NCBI GenBank assembly: GCA_002346225.1
Contig: DDYY01000097.1
Coordinates: 1-54,541 of the forward strand
Direction: 5' to 3'
Length of the DNA: 54,541 nucleotides
Origin: Bacteroidetes bacterium UBA3022
Lineage (GTDB): Bacteria; Bacteroidota; Bacteroidia; Chitinophagales; BACL12
Positions 26,241 through 33,951 of this stretch are shown piece after piece (position 1 is the stretch's first letter; the number at the start of each line of letters is the position of its first letter). The notes under the pieces are model-generated. The model did not search any database. It was not told where the DNA came from and saw only the letters and a list, made by a program, of their open reading frames with translations. The position numbers were made by a program, and so were the translations under genes.

Positions 26241-27227
26241 TTATGACGCCTTTAGCTTACGCTTTGCGGAGAGATCCCTTTGGGTCAGCCAGGCGTGTAT
26301 AAATACAATTCCCAGCACGATCGCAGCCCCTATATAAAAGCCTGCTGAAAGCTGTTCGTACTCTTTGAAAAAGAATATGGCAAGCAGAATTCCGTAAATC
26401 GGTTCCAGGTTGATAGTGAGATTGGCGGTAAAGGCACTCACATGCCGAAGACTTACAAGAGACAATGTAAACGGCAGTGTAGTGCATACAATGGATAAAA
26501 TCAGTAAATACCAGACATCAGTGGTACCCGGCACCAATGGTGTATCGGGAAATAGCTGCAGATAGAGTGGAAGCATCAAACCGATAAATATCCATCCGCT
26601 GAACAGCTCAATGAATGTTATGGAAAAGGGATCGAACCGGACAGTGACTTTCTTATTAAAAACGGTAAACATAGCTGCCAGAAAAGCAGAAGTTAAACCC
26701 ATGATTATACCCGTCACAAAATTGCCTGAGAAGTAGAAGACCACATACAGCGCAGGTATGACCGCCAGACCAAACAGTACATCGCGTTTAATCAATTTTG
26801 TTCGAAAAAATAAGGGCTCGAGTAAGGCGGTGAAAAAACTGACCGTAGCCATACAGGTTAGGGCCACAGACACATTGGCGTATTTAATAGCTCCATAGAA
26901 GGTAATCCAGTGTACCGCTACTATTAAGCCGATACCGGCTATCCGCCCCATATCTTTTCGGGGTACCGTTTTAATCCCCCTCCAGAAGGCCGGCAGCAAC
27001 AAAAGGCTGGCAGAGGTAATACCCATCCTGTACCATACCAGCACCGTCTCTCTTAGCGATATCAGGTTACCCAGAATAGCAGTAAAACCCCATATAAAGA
27101 CACATAGGTGCAAAATAAGCAGTGCCCGTCTGTGTTGGTTCTCTTGCAAGCTACTTATGGATTGTTGAGTAAGATTAAAGCCGTATTGAGAAATAAGACG
27201 GCGAAGATACTGCCTTTGCTTTGTCAT
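26241..27227 (-). CDS. EamA/DMT-family transporter (intact)
   Basis: A 328-residue inner-membrane protein with ten predicted hydrophobic segments forming two EamA domains, preceded by a hydrophilic N-terminal extension of about 35 residues. Typical segments are FIWGFTAILGNLI in the first repeat and a Pro-rich TINLEPIYGILLAIFFFKE near the end of the second. EamA proteins export or import metabolites such as amino acids; the substrate is unknown. It is a distant second member of the family broken at 8322-9221. A start downstream of 27227 would remove part of the N-terminal extension and cannot be excluded. Confidence 0.85.
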   Translation of the reverse strand: MTKQRQYLRRLISQYGFNLTQQSISSLQENQHRRALLILHLCVFIWGFTAILGNLISLRETVLVWYRMGITSASLLLLPAFWRGIKTVPRKDMGRIAGIGLIVAVHWITFYGAIKYANVSVALTCMATVSFFTALLEPLFFRTKLIKRDVLFGLAVIPALYVVFYFSGNFVTGIIMGLTSAFLAAMFTVFNKKVTVRFDPFSITFIELFSGWIFIGLMLPLYLQLFPDTPLVPGTTDVWYLLILSIVCTTLPFTLSLVSLRHVSAFTANLTINLEPIYGILLAIFFFKEYEQLSAGFYIGAAIVLGIVFIHAWLTQRDLSAKRKLKAS

Positions 27228-27274
27228 TTTATTCTGACTGAGGATATAAGGGCGTCAGGCAAAATCTTTTTTTC

Positions 27275-27282
27275 TAATTTTA
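27275..27282 (+). promoter_or_regulatory. Candidate -7 box for the Omp28-like gene (TAATTTTA)
   Basis: Seven of eight matches to TAnnTTTG, 28 bases upstream of ATG 27311, in an AT-rich leader. No clear -33 element. Confidence 0.35.
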
Positions 27283-27310
27283 TACTCCTAAACAATCAAT
27301 TTAAACAACA

Positions 27311-29020
27311 ATGAAAAAATTATTTACGCTCCTCACTGTCGTAACAGTTATTAGTGCAGCCTCTGCACAATACCAGCGGATGGTTTTGTTTGAAGAGTTC
27401 ACACAAGCCTCCTGCGGTCCTTGTGCTTCTCAAAACCCTGCATTCAATGCGCTTTTAGAAGATAATACAGACAAGGCCACATCTATTAAGTATCAGACCT
27501 CCTGGCCAGGTTTTGACCCTATGCACAATCATAACCCTGCACAGGTAAATACCCGTGTGAGTTATTATGGTGTAACAGGTGTTCCTACCGCCATCATGGA
27601 CGGCGCCTATGCTGCCAATGACTGTGGTGCTTATCTGGGTGCTCCTGCCTGTGTTAACCAAACGGATATTGACAATCAATACGCTGTGGAGTCACCTTTT
27701 TATATGGAATTAACCCATACTGTTGCCAATGACTACGGAAGTGTGGACGTGGAACTTTACATTGCCACCAATGAAAGCGTGAGCGGCAATTTTGTTGCGC
27801 ATATCGCTGTAGTAGAGCGTGCCATCATTTTTGAAACCGCTCCGGGTTCCAATGGTGAAAAAGAATTCTACAACGTAATGAAGAGAATGCTTCCTTCAGC
27901 TACCGGTACTGATATCAGTGATAGCTGGGGTCCTGGCGATGCTACCACCATTCTCGAATCATGGGAATTTGAAAATGTTTACGATCCAAGCGAAATAGCC
28001 ATTGTTGCCTTTATACAGGATGTAACTACTAAAGAAGTGATGCAGGCTGCCTTCAGTGCTCCAGCTCCTATCTATGCAGTAGATGTTACTACTACCAACG
28101 CCAATGCTACAGGAACCACCAATCCTTTCCTGTGCGATGGAAGCACTACTCCAAGTGTTACCCTGAAAAACATTGGTGAAGATGCACTTACCAGTGCCAC
28201 GCTTACCTACACCATTAACGGTGGTGCCTTTGAAGTTTACAACTGGACCGGCAACTTAGCTTACGGCGAATCAGAAGTGGTGAACCTCCCCAGTGTATCC
28301 TTTACCCTGGAGGCTGAAAACACATTGGAAGTGATTGTTTCCAACCCCAATGGAGGCGCTGATGGTTATGACGGAAACAATGCTGTGGAAGCTATCGCTT
28401 ATGGTGCTCCAGAGGGTCCTACGAATACCATTGAACTGAAAATCAGAACAGATAACTATCCGGAAGAAACTACCTGGGCTATTTACGACGAAAGCAATAC
28501 CATCGTATTAGAAGGTGGTCCTTACAATGGCCAAACCAATACCGTTGTTTTTGACGAAGAAATAGCACTTCCTGCAACAGGCTGCTACGAGTTCAGAATG
28601 GACGACGCCTATGGTGACGGTATTTGCTGTTCTTACGGTTTAGGCTACTGGGAAATCAAAGACAGCGAAGGTGTACTTTTGGTAGAAGGTGGTGAATTCG
28701 GTGATACTGAAAGCAAAAACTTCAAAACACTGGAATTTGTTTCCGTTGAAAACAATGCAGTGCTGAATGAAATCACACTGTACCCTAACCCGGCTAATGA
28801 ACTGGTGATGGTGAACATCAACACTGTTTCAGATGTACAGCTGACACTTACTGTTTCAGACATGCTGGGACGTCAGGTAATCAATCCAATTATCTCCAGC
28901 TTCGGCAGCAATGGTCAGTCTATTGCCATTCCCGTTCAGGTACTTGCTGAAGGTTATTACATGCTGAATATTCTGGGTGACGGTGTTCGCGAAACCGTTC
29001 GTTTCGCAGTTATGCACTAA
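27311..29020 (+). CDS. Omp28-related secreted protein with CGPC motif and type A sorting domain
   Basis: A 569-residue secreted protein. A signal peptide (MKKLFTLL to SAASAQ, residue 20) is followed by a thioredoxin-like Omp28 region: FEEFTQASCGPCASQNP with the CGPC pair at Cys35/Cys38, and YYGVTGVPTAIMDG with the cis-Pro loop. The middle (about 255-470) contains Ig-like strands and a DDAYGDGICCSYG stretch. The last 85 residues form a type A (Por) secretion domain: LYPNPANELVMV, VSDMLGRQV and GYYMLNILGDGVRETVRF. The protein is probably secreted by the type IX system with a redox-capable domain outside the cell. A strong hairpin terminator follows the stop. Confidence 0.9.
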   Translation: MKKLFTLLTVVTVISAASAQYQRMVLFEEFTQASCGPCASQNPAFNALLEDNTDKATSIKYQTSWPGFDPMHNHNPAQVNTRVSYYGVTGVPTAIMDGAYAANDCGAYLGAPACVNQTDIDNQYAVESPFYMELTHTVANDYGSVDVELYIATNESVSGNFVAHIAVVERAIIFETAPGSNGEKEFYNVMKRMLPSATGTDISDSWGPGDATTILESWEFENVYDPSEIAIVAFIQDVTTKEVMQAAFSAPAPIYAVDVTTTNANATGTTNPFLCDGSTTPSVTLKNIGEDALTSATLTYTINGGAFEVYNWTGNLAYGESEVVNLPSVSFTLEAENTLEVIVSNPNGGADGYDGNNAVEAIAYGAPEGPTNTIELKIRTDNYPEETTWAIYDESNTIVLEGGPYNGQTNTVVFDEEIALPATGCYEFRMDDAYGDGICCSYGLGYWEIKDSEGVLLVEGGEFGDTESKNFKTLEFVSVENNAVLNEITLYPNPANELVMVNINTVSDVQLTLTVSDMLGRQVINPIISSFGSNGQSIAIPVQVLAEGYYMLNILGDGVRETVRFAVMH

Positions 29021-29035
29021 TCCGATATACTTTGC

Positions 29036-29071
29036 AAAAAAAAGGCGTCTGAAATTCAGACGCCTTTTTTA
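29036..29071. terminator. Bidirectional intrinsic terminator between the Omp28-like gene and radC
   Basis: Stem GGCGTCTG (29044-29051) / CAGACGCC (29057-29064) with a 5-base loop, preceded by an A-run and followed by six T. It serves the plus-strand Omp28-like gene and, in reverse, radC, whose stop codon lies within the T-run. Confidence 0.9.
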
Positions 29072-29767
29072 TAGCATTCCTTCATCGGCAAAACTGTAGT
29101 ACTGATGTCCTGCGATTATAATATGATCCAGCAGTCTTATATCCATCAATTCTGCCGCCTGCTTAATCTTCTTGGTCAGTTGAATATCTGCCTGGCTGGG
29201 TTGCAGGGTGCCGGAAGGGTGATTGTGGGCAACGGCTATGGCACTCGATAACTGCTGCAAAGCATGCTTCATCAATAGTTTGATATCCACCACGGTTCCG
29301 CTCACGCCGCCGGCGCTCATGCGCTCCTTTCCTATAATGCGGTTTCCCCGGTTGAGGTAAATAATCCAGAAAGCCTCCGTCCGCAAGTCGGCCAGTAAGG
29401 GCATAATAGCATCTGCCAGGTCCTTGCTCGACCGAATCTGCAACTTCTCGTCGGCTTGGCTCATTTGCCTTCTCCTGCCCAGCTCCAGCGCAGCAATAAT
29501 AGCCACCGCTTTTGCAGCACCAATACCTTTGAAGCGACATAAGTCATTCACTTCATAGCGGCCTAATTCCAGCAGGTTGTTGTTGCAGTCTTGCAGTATG
29601 CGCTGCGCCAGTTCTATGGCAGTCTCCTCTGCATTTCCCGAACCTATGAGAATGGCAATCAATTCGGCATTGGATAAACCCTGCCTACCCTGCGATATCA
29701 GCTTCTCTCTGGGCCGGTCATCTTCCGACAACTGCTTGATGGTTATACTTCTTTCCCGATAGTCCAC
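29069..29767 (-). CDS. radC: RadC-family JAB-domain protein
   Basis: A 232-residue RadC/UPF0758 protein. The N-terminal part has a helix-hairpin-helix-like region (LCRFKGIGAAKAVAI, about 82-96) and the C-terminal half is a JAB1/MPN-like domain with the metal motif HNHPSGTLQPSQADIQ (His pair and distal Asp) followed by LLDHIIIAG. The old DNA-repair assignment is doubtful and the substrate is unknown. The start is GTG 29767; a TATTTTTA box lies 4 bases upstream and overlaps the T-rich tail of the rpsT terminator. The 3' end shares the hairpin at 29036-29071. Confidence 0.92.
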   Translation of the reverse strand: MDYRERSITIKQLSEDDRPREKLISQGRQGLSNAELIAILIGSGNAEETAIELAQRILQDCNNNLLELGRYEVNDLCRFKGIGAAKAVAIIAALELGRRRQMSQADEKLQIRSSKDLADAIMPLLADLRTEAFWIIYLNRGNRIIGKERMSAGGVSGTVVDIKLLMKHALQQLSSAIAVAHNHPSGTLQPSQADIQLTKKIKQAAELMDIRLLDHIIIAGHQYYSFADEGML

Positions 29768-29771
29768 GGGC

Positions 29772-29779
29772 TAAAAATA
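29772..29779 (-). promoter_or_regulatory. -7 box 4 nt before the GTG start of radC (TATTTTTA)
   Basis: Seven of eight matches to TAnnTTTG on the minus strand, 4 bases from the radC GTG. It coincides with the T-rich tail after the rpsT terminator hairpin, so one sequence may do both jobs. Confidence 0.4.
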
Positions 29780-29780
29780 A

Positions 29781-29808
29781 GAAAGGCAATCCTGTTGGAT
29801 TGCCTTTC
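29781..29808 (-). terminator. Intrinsic terminator of rpsT
   Basis: A perfect 12-bp stem (GAAAGGCAATCC / GGATTGCCTTTC) with a 4-base loop, 22 bases after the rpsT stop. On the minus strand it is followed by TTATTTTT. Confidence 0.9.
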
Positions 29809-29829
29809 CCTTTATCTTAAACGTTTCAA

Positions 29830-30081
29830 TTACAACGCATTAACCTTTTTAGTCAGTTTCGACTTCAGGTTCGCTGCTTTGTTCTTGTGAATGATATTGC
29901 GCTTGGCAAGTTTGTCAATCTTGGAAATAACGTCGGTCAGACTGGTTGCTGCTTCCTCTTTATTTTCAAGTGCACGCAGTTTTTTCACTGCATTACGGGT
30001 TGTCTTGCCATTGTATCTGTTAGCCAGCCTTCTCTTAGCTGATTTACGTATGGACTTCTTGGTAGCCTTATGATGTGCCAT
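29830..30081 (-). CDS. rpsT: 30S ribosomal protein S20
   Basis: An 83-residue, very basic protein that binds 16S rRNA. The start MAHHKATKKSIRKSAKRRL and the helix KNKAANLKSKLTKKVNAL are typical of S20, and the length is normal. It is a single-gene unit: a textbook Bacteroidota promoter (TTTG-N19-TATCTTTG) lies upstream and a 12-bp hairpin terminator follows. The 5' leader of about 20 bases is A/T-rich and has no Shine-Dalgarno, as is usual in this phylum for ribosomal protein genes. Confidence 0.97.
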   Translation of the reverse strand: MAHHKATKKSIRKSAKRRLANRYNGKTTRNAVKKLRALENKEEAATSLTDVISKIDKLAKRNIIHKNKAANLKSKLTKKVNAL

Positions 30082-30106
30082 TATAGCTTTTGTTTAAAAC
30101 GGATTG

Positions 30107-30137
30107 CAAAGATAGGCGAATCATTTTACATAACAAA
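30107..30137 (-). promoter_or_regulatory. rpsT promoter (TTTG-N19-TATCTTTG)
   Basis: On the minus strand TTTG (30137-30134) and a perfect TATCTTTG (30114-30107) are separated by 19 bases, matching the classical -33/-7 arrangement of this phylum. The -7 box is 25 bases upstream of the rpsT ATG. Confidence 0.75.
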
Positions 30138-30178
30138 AGGACTCTGCACTAAAATATTTGATGGAGGCTGACAGCTCA

Positions 30179-31660
30179 TTATAGTCCCTGCAAAAAATGG
30201 CGTGATGCTTCCAAATCAGGGTGCATATACCGGTCGGCCTGCAGAAACGGCACCTGCTCCCTGTATTGCTGATGTAATCGCTCCAACAGGGGTGAACTCT
30301 GTGCCGGCCGCCTGAAATCCATCGCCTGGGCCGCTGTCATCCATTCAATAGCCAGCACCTGCCAGGAATTGGCAACCACCCTGAGGCATTTGGTAGCAGC
30401 ATTCGCACCCATGCTGACATGGTCTTCCTGCTCATTGCACGATGGTATGGAATCAACACTGGCAGGACTGCACAACTGTTTGTTCTGGGAAACCAGACTG
30501 GCGGCAGTATACTGCGGAATCATCAATCCGGAATACAGCCCCCCACCTTCAATTAAAAATTCGGGCAACTGGCGTGAACCACTCAGCATGCGGTATACCC
30601 TGCGTTCCGAAATATTGGCAAGCTCGCTCACAGCTATCGCCAGGAAATCAAGTGCTATTGCCAGCGGCTGACCGTGAAAATTACCTCCTGAAAGTATGGC
30701 GTCGTCATCAGGGAAGATGTTGGGATTATCCGTAACACCATTTACCTCCCGGTTGAAAATCATTTCACAGTAGCGAATGGCATCGAGGCTGGCTCCGTGA
30801 ACCTGCGGAATGCACCTGAAGGAATAGGGATCCTGCACCTGCTCTTTCGGTTCGTGAAAAAGCTCACTACCCTCGAGGATATTCCTGATTGCTGCTGCTA
30901 CATCTATTTGCCCCTGCTGTCGCCGCAATTGGTGTATGCGGTCATCGAAGGGTTCGTCTTTACAGGACCAGGCATCCAGCGACAAAGAGGCGGTAATATT
31001 GGCAGCGTGCAGCATTCGCTCCGCTTCTGCCAGTGCCATCACCGCGTGGGCTGCCATAAACTGGGTGCCATTCAGCAAAGCAAGTCCTTCCTTGGATGCC
31101 AGCCGCAGCGATTCCCATCCTTTCGAAGCCAGCACTTCTGCAGCAGATTGCTGCACGCCGTCAACGAGCACATTACCCTCCCCCAGCAGGGGTAAGCTCA
31201 TATGCGCCAGCGGACAAAGGTCACCGGAAGCCCCCAATGACCCCTGTTCGTAAATCACCGGCAGTACATCGGCATTGTACATATCAATGAGGCGTTGAAC
31301 AGTAAGCAGCCTCACCCCGGAATGCCCGAACGCCAGCGACCTGATTTTCAGGAAAAGCAATATCCGTATCAAGAACGTATCAAGAACGCCCCCGGTGCCG
31401 GAAGCATGCGAAAGGATTAAATTGCGTTGTAATTGCTCCAGCTCGGCATCGGGAACCCGCACTTTGCAAAGCGATCCGAATCCGGTGTTCACACCATACA
31501 CGGGCTGGCTGCGCTGCGGCAATGCCACATCGAGGTAATCACGGCATTTCTGAATGGCTTTTTCGGCTTCATCACTTAGAATAAGCGGCTGCCGGTTCTT
31601 GACTATGGTATAGATCTGCTGAACAGTAAGGGGCTCAAACCCAATATGATGCGCTTCCAT
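30179..31660 (-). CDS. hutH: Histidine ammonia-lyase-type aromatic amino acid lyase
   Basis: A 493-residue lyase of the HAL/PAL/TAL family, which removes ammonia from an aromatic amino acid. The MIO cofactor triad Ala-Ser-Gly is at 144-146 in GSLGASGDLCPLAHM, matching bacterial HAL numbering, and His85 in LILSHASGTG occupies the substrate-selecting place found in HAL. The frame extends 9 codons upstream, but ATG 31660 (MEAHHIGFEP) suits the family start. No hutU, hutI or formimidase gene is nearby, so histidine degradation is not proven; a tyrosine lyase for flexirubin-type pigments is an alternative that context does not support either. Confidence 0.85.
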   Translation of the reverse strand: MEAHHIGFEPLTVQQIYTIVKNRQPLILSDEAEKAIQKCRDYLDVALPQRSQPVYGVNTGFGSLCKVRVPDAELEQLQRNLILSHASGTGGVLDTFLIRILLFLKIRSLAFGHSGVRLLTVQRLIDMYNADVLPVIYEQGSLGASGDLCPLAHMSLPLLGEGNVLVDGVQQSAAEVLASKGWESLRLASKEGLALLNGTQFMAAHAVMALAEAERMLHAANITASLSLDAWSCKDEPFDDRIHQLRRQQGQIDVAAAIRNILEGSELFHEPKEQVQDPYSFRCIPQVHGASLDAIRYCEMIFNREVNGVTDNPNIFPDDDAILSGGNFHGQPLAIALDFLAIAVSELANISERRVYRMLSGSRQLPEFLIEGGGLYSGLMIPQYTAASLVSQNKQLCSPASVDSIPSCNEQEDHVSMGANAATKCLRVVANSWQVLAIEWMTAAQAMDFRRPAQSSPLLERLHQQYREQVPFLQADRYMHPDLEASRHFLQGL

Positions 31661-31730
31661 AACTGCAATTATCCAGCAAATTTGCAAAATATATCACGGG
31701 ACACAGGCATAGCGCCTTCTTTCTTATGGC

Positions 31731-31738
31731 TATTTTTA
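31731..31738 (+). promoter_or_regulatory. -7 box 4 nt before the GTG start of the ABC ATPase (TATTTTTA)
   Basis: Seven of eight matches to TAnnTTTG, 4 bases (CGCA) from GTG 31743. The octamer is identical to the one in front of radC. Confidence 0.4.
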
Positions 31739-31742
31739 CGCA

Positions 31743-32651
31743 GTGGATCAATCATTGCAATTTCAAAGTGTCTCCAAACGATTCGGCGAGTTGCAGGCGC
31801 TCGACCAGGTCAGCTTTGCTATTCCCCGCGGTGCAATGTTCGGGCTGCTGGGACCCAATGGTGCCGGCAAAACAACGCTGATCAGGATTATGACCAATAT
31901 TATCGGCGCCGACAGCGGTTCCATTTTATACGAGGGAAAAGCACTCGACAGCTACGGCTTTGGGTTCATCGGCTATATGCCCGAAGAAAAAGGCATGTAC
32001 AAAAAAATGAAAGTGGGAGAACTGCTTTTATACCTTGCACGTTTGAAAGGGCTTTCCAAAGCGGATGCCAAAGACCGCATCCATTACTGGTTTCAGCGGC
32101 TGGATATGGACGGCTGGTGGTCCAAAAAAATCCAGGAGCTGTCTAAAGGAATGCAACAAAAGGTTCAGTTCATTGCTACCGTAATTCATGAGCCAAGTCT
32201 GTTGATTCTCGACGAGCCTTTTTCAGGTCTGGATCCCGTAAACGCAGAGGTGCTCAAGAAGGAGATTTTTCATCTGCATAGTAAAGGCATCACCATTGTA
32301 TTCTCCACCCACCGCATGGAGCAGGTGGAAGAAATTTGCGAGGAAATAGTACTCATTAACAAAGGAAAGGTTCTGTTGAACGGCGCAGTCGCCGATTTAA
32401 AAAACAACCATAAAAAAAATATATACTACTTAAAAACTGATGAACCGGGTTCATTACCCCCATCTCCCCTATTCTCGGTATTGACGGCCAACGACAACCA
32501 TTACCAACTACACCTGGAAGGTGATGCCACCGTAAACCAGCTGCTGCAAAGTTTGCTGAACCACCAGGTACCTGTCCGGGAGTTTTCGGAGGTGCTGCCA
32601 TCACTCAATGAAATTTTTATTCAACTGGTAAAGGGTGCAACGCATGAATAA
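31743..32651 (+). CDS. ABC transporter ATP-binding protein (ABC-2 exporter type)
   Basis: A 302-residue ATPase with Walker A GPNGAGKT at 37-44, the signature LSKGMQQK (about 137-144), Walker B LLILDEPFSGLD (about 157-168) and the switch His in FSTHRMEQVEE. The C-terminal 80 residues form the extra domain common in NatA-like and drug-efflux ATPases. GTG 31743 is the start; a -7 box lies just upstream. The gene overlaps the permease gene by 8 bases, so the two form one exporter whose substrate (Na+, drug or lipid) cannot be told from sequence. Gliding ATPase GldA is a distant relative. Confidence 0.9.
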   Translation: MDQSLQFQSVSKRFGELQALDQVSFAIPRGAMFGLLGPNGAGKTTLIRIMTNIIGADSGSILYEGKALDSYGFGFIGYMPEEKGMYKKMKVGELLLYLARLKGLSKADAKDRIHYWFQRLDMDGWWSKKIQELSKGMQQKVQFIATVIHEPSLLILDEPFSGLDPVNAEVLKKEIFHLHSKGITIVFSTHRMEQVEEICEEIVLINKGKVLLNGAVADLKNNHKKNIYYLKTDEPGSLPPSPLFSVLTANDNHYQLHLEGDATVNQLLQSLLNHQVPVREFSEVLPSLNEIFIQLVKGATHE

Positions 32652-33951
32652 GACCTGGCTCATTATATCACGGGAATACATTACCCGGGTTCGCAAGAAA
32701 TCATTTTTGCTGATGACCGTGCTGGGACCTTTGTTCTTTGCCCTCATCATGGTGCTGCCCATCATTCTGACACAATGGAGCGGAGGAGAACAAACCATAC
32801 TGGTAGTGGATGAAAGTGACCTGCTGGGCGCGCTACCCGATACCACAGGCATCTATTTCCAGCTGGACAAGTCGGGAAAAACAATGGAAACACTGAAGGC
32901 TGATCTTTATGCTGCTAACAGCAGGTATGATGCCTTGCTCTACATGCCTCCCACTTCTTCCGAACAACCACGCGGCATTATGCTGTACAGCAAAGAACAG
33001 TTGGGTATAACCACCCGGATGTACATTGAACAGGTGATTGCCGACCGTATGGAACAAATCAATCTGGAAAACAGAAATCTGAGTTATGAAGACCTCCTGA
33101 GTATACGACCCAAAATATTTATACAGGACAAGGTACTGAGCGAAAACACCCAGGAACAGGATGCTAATATCCTGGCGGCTACCGGACTGGCATATGTAAT
33201 GGGTTTTCTAACATATATAGCACTATTGATATACGGCAGCATGGTGATGCGCGGCGTTATGGAAGAAAAGACAAGCCGCATTGTGGAAGTCATGATATCT
33301 ACCGTAAAGCCCTTTCAGCTCATGGTGGGTAAAATCATCGGTATTGGAGCGGTCGGACTGACACAGTTTTTTATCTGGGGCGTGCTGCTCGTGGGTGTGC
33401 AACTCGCCTTGCCTTTAGTGTTGGGTGACCAGCTGACTGCCATGCAAGACCAGGCCGCCATGTCCGGTGGCGGAAATGCAGAAACAGCAGAACTGGCCCG
33501 CACCATGGAAGGAATTGCCAATATGCCCTTGGGAAGAATACTCTGGGTATTTCTCGTGTTTTTTCTGGGCGGCTATTTCCTGTATGCATCGTTATTTGCT
33601 GCTGTAGGATCACTGGTAAGTGATGAAGAAAGCGAAGTACAGATGTATTCTTTCCCCTTAACTATGCTGATACTGGTGTCCATCTTTATAGCAACAGCTG
33701 TGATTCAACAACCCGGCACCAGGCTGGCCTTCTGGGCATCTATCATCCCCCTTAGCTCTCCTATAGTCATGCCGGCGCTCATTCCATTTGGCGTGCCCGG
33801 CTGGCAACTGGCGCTGTCCATTGCAATGCTGATACTCGGCTTTCTCGGCTCGAGCTGGATTGCGGGAAAAATTTACCGAACCGGAATTCTGATGTACGGA
33901 AAGAAAATACGCTGGAGAGAATTGTGGCGATGGGTGATGTACAAAAACTGA
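32644..33951 (+). CDS. ABC-2 type permease (NatB-like)
   Basis: A 435-residue membrane partner of the preceding ATPase. It has one N-terminal transmembrane segment (LLMTVLGPLFFALIMVLPIIL), a periplasmic domain of about 130 residues, then five or six membrane segments including LTYIALLIYGSMVMRGVMEEKTSRIVEVMISTVKPFQLMVGK, which contains the EEKTSRIVE motif typical of NatB-like permeases. The ATG at 32644 overlaps the ATPase stop; a GTG at 32635 in the same frame is an alternative. The end abuts the convergent rodA stop with no gap. Confidence 0.9.
   Translation: MNKTWLIISREYITRVRKKSFLLMTVLGPLFFALIMVLPIILTQWSGGEQTILVVDESDLLGALPDTTGIYFQLDKSGKTMETLKADLYAANSRYDALLYMPPTSSEQPRGIMLYSKEQLGITTRMYIEQVIADRMEQINLENRNLSYEDLLSIRPKIFIQDKVLSENTQEQDANILAATGLAYVMGFLTYIALLIYGSMVMRGVMEEKTSRIVEVMISTVKPFQLMVGKIIGIGAVGLTQFFIWGVLLVGVQLALPLVLGDQLTAMQDQAAMSGGGNAETAELARTMEGIANMPLGRILWVFLVFFLGGYFLYASLFAAVGSLVSDEESEVQMYSFPLTMLILVSIFIATAVIQQPGTRLAFWASIIPLSSPIVMPALIPFGVPGWQLALSIAMLILGFLGSSWIAGKIYRTGILMYGKKIRWRELWRWVMYKN

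Noticed and set aside
31743..33951. Assignment of the ABC pair as GldA/GldF gliding transporter
   Set aside because: The ATPase is only generally similar and the permease has the NatB-like EEKTSRIVE motif and a large periplasmic domain; a GldF/GldG pair is not present.
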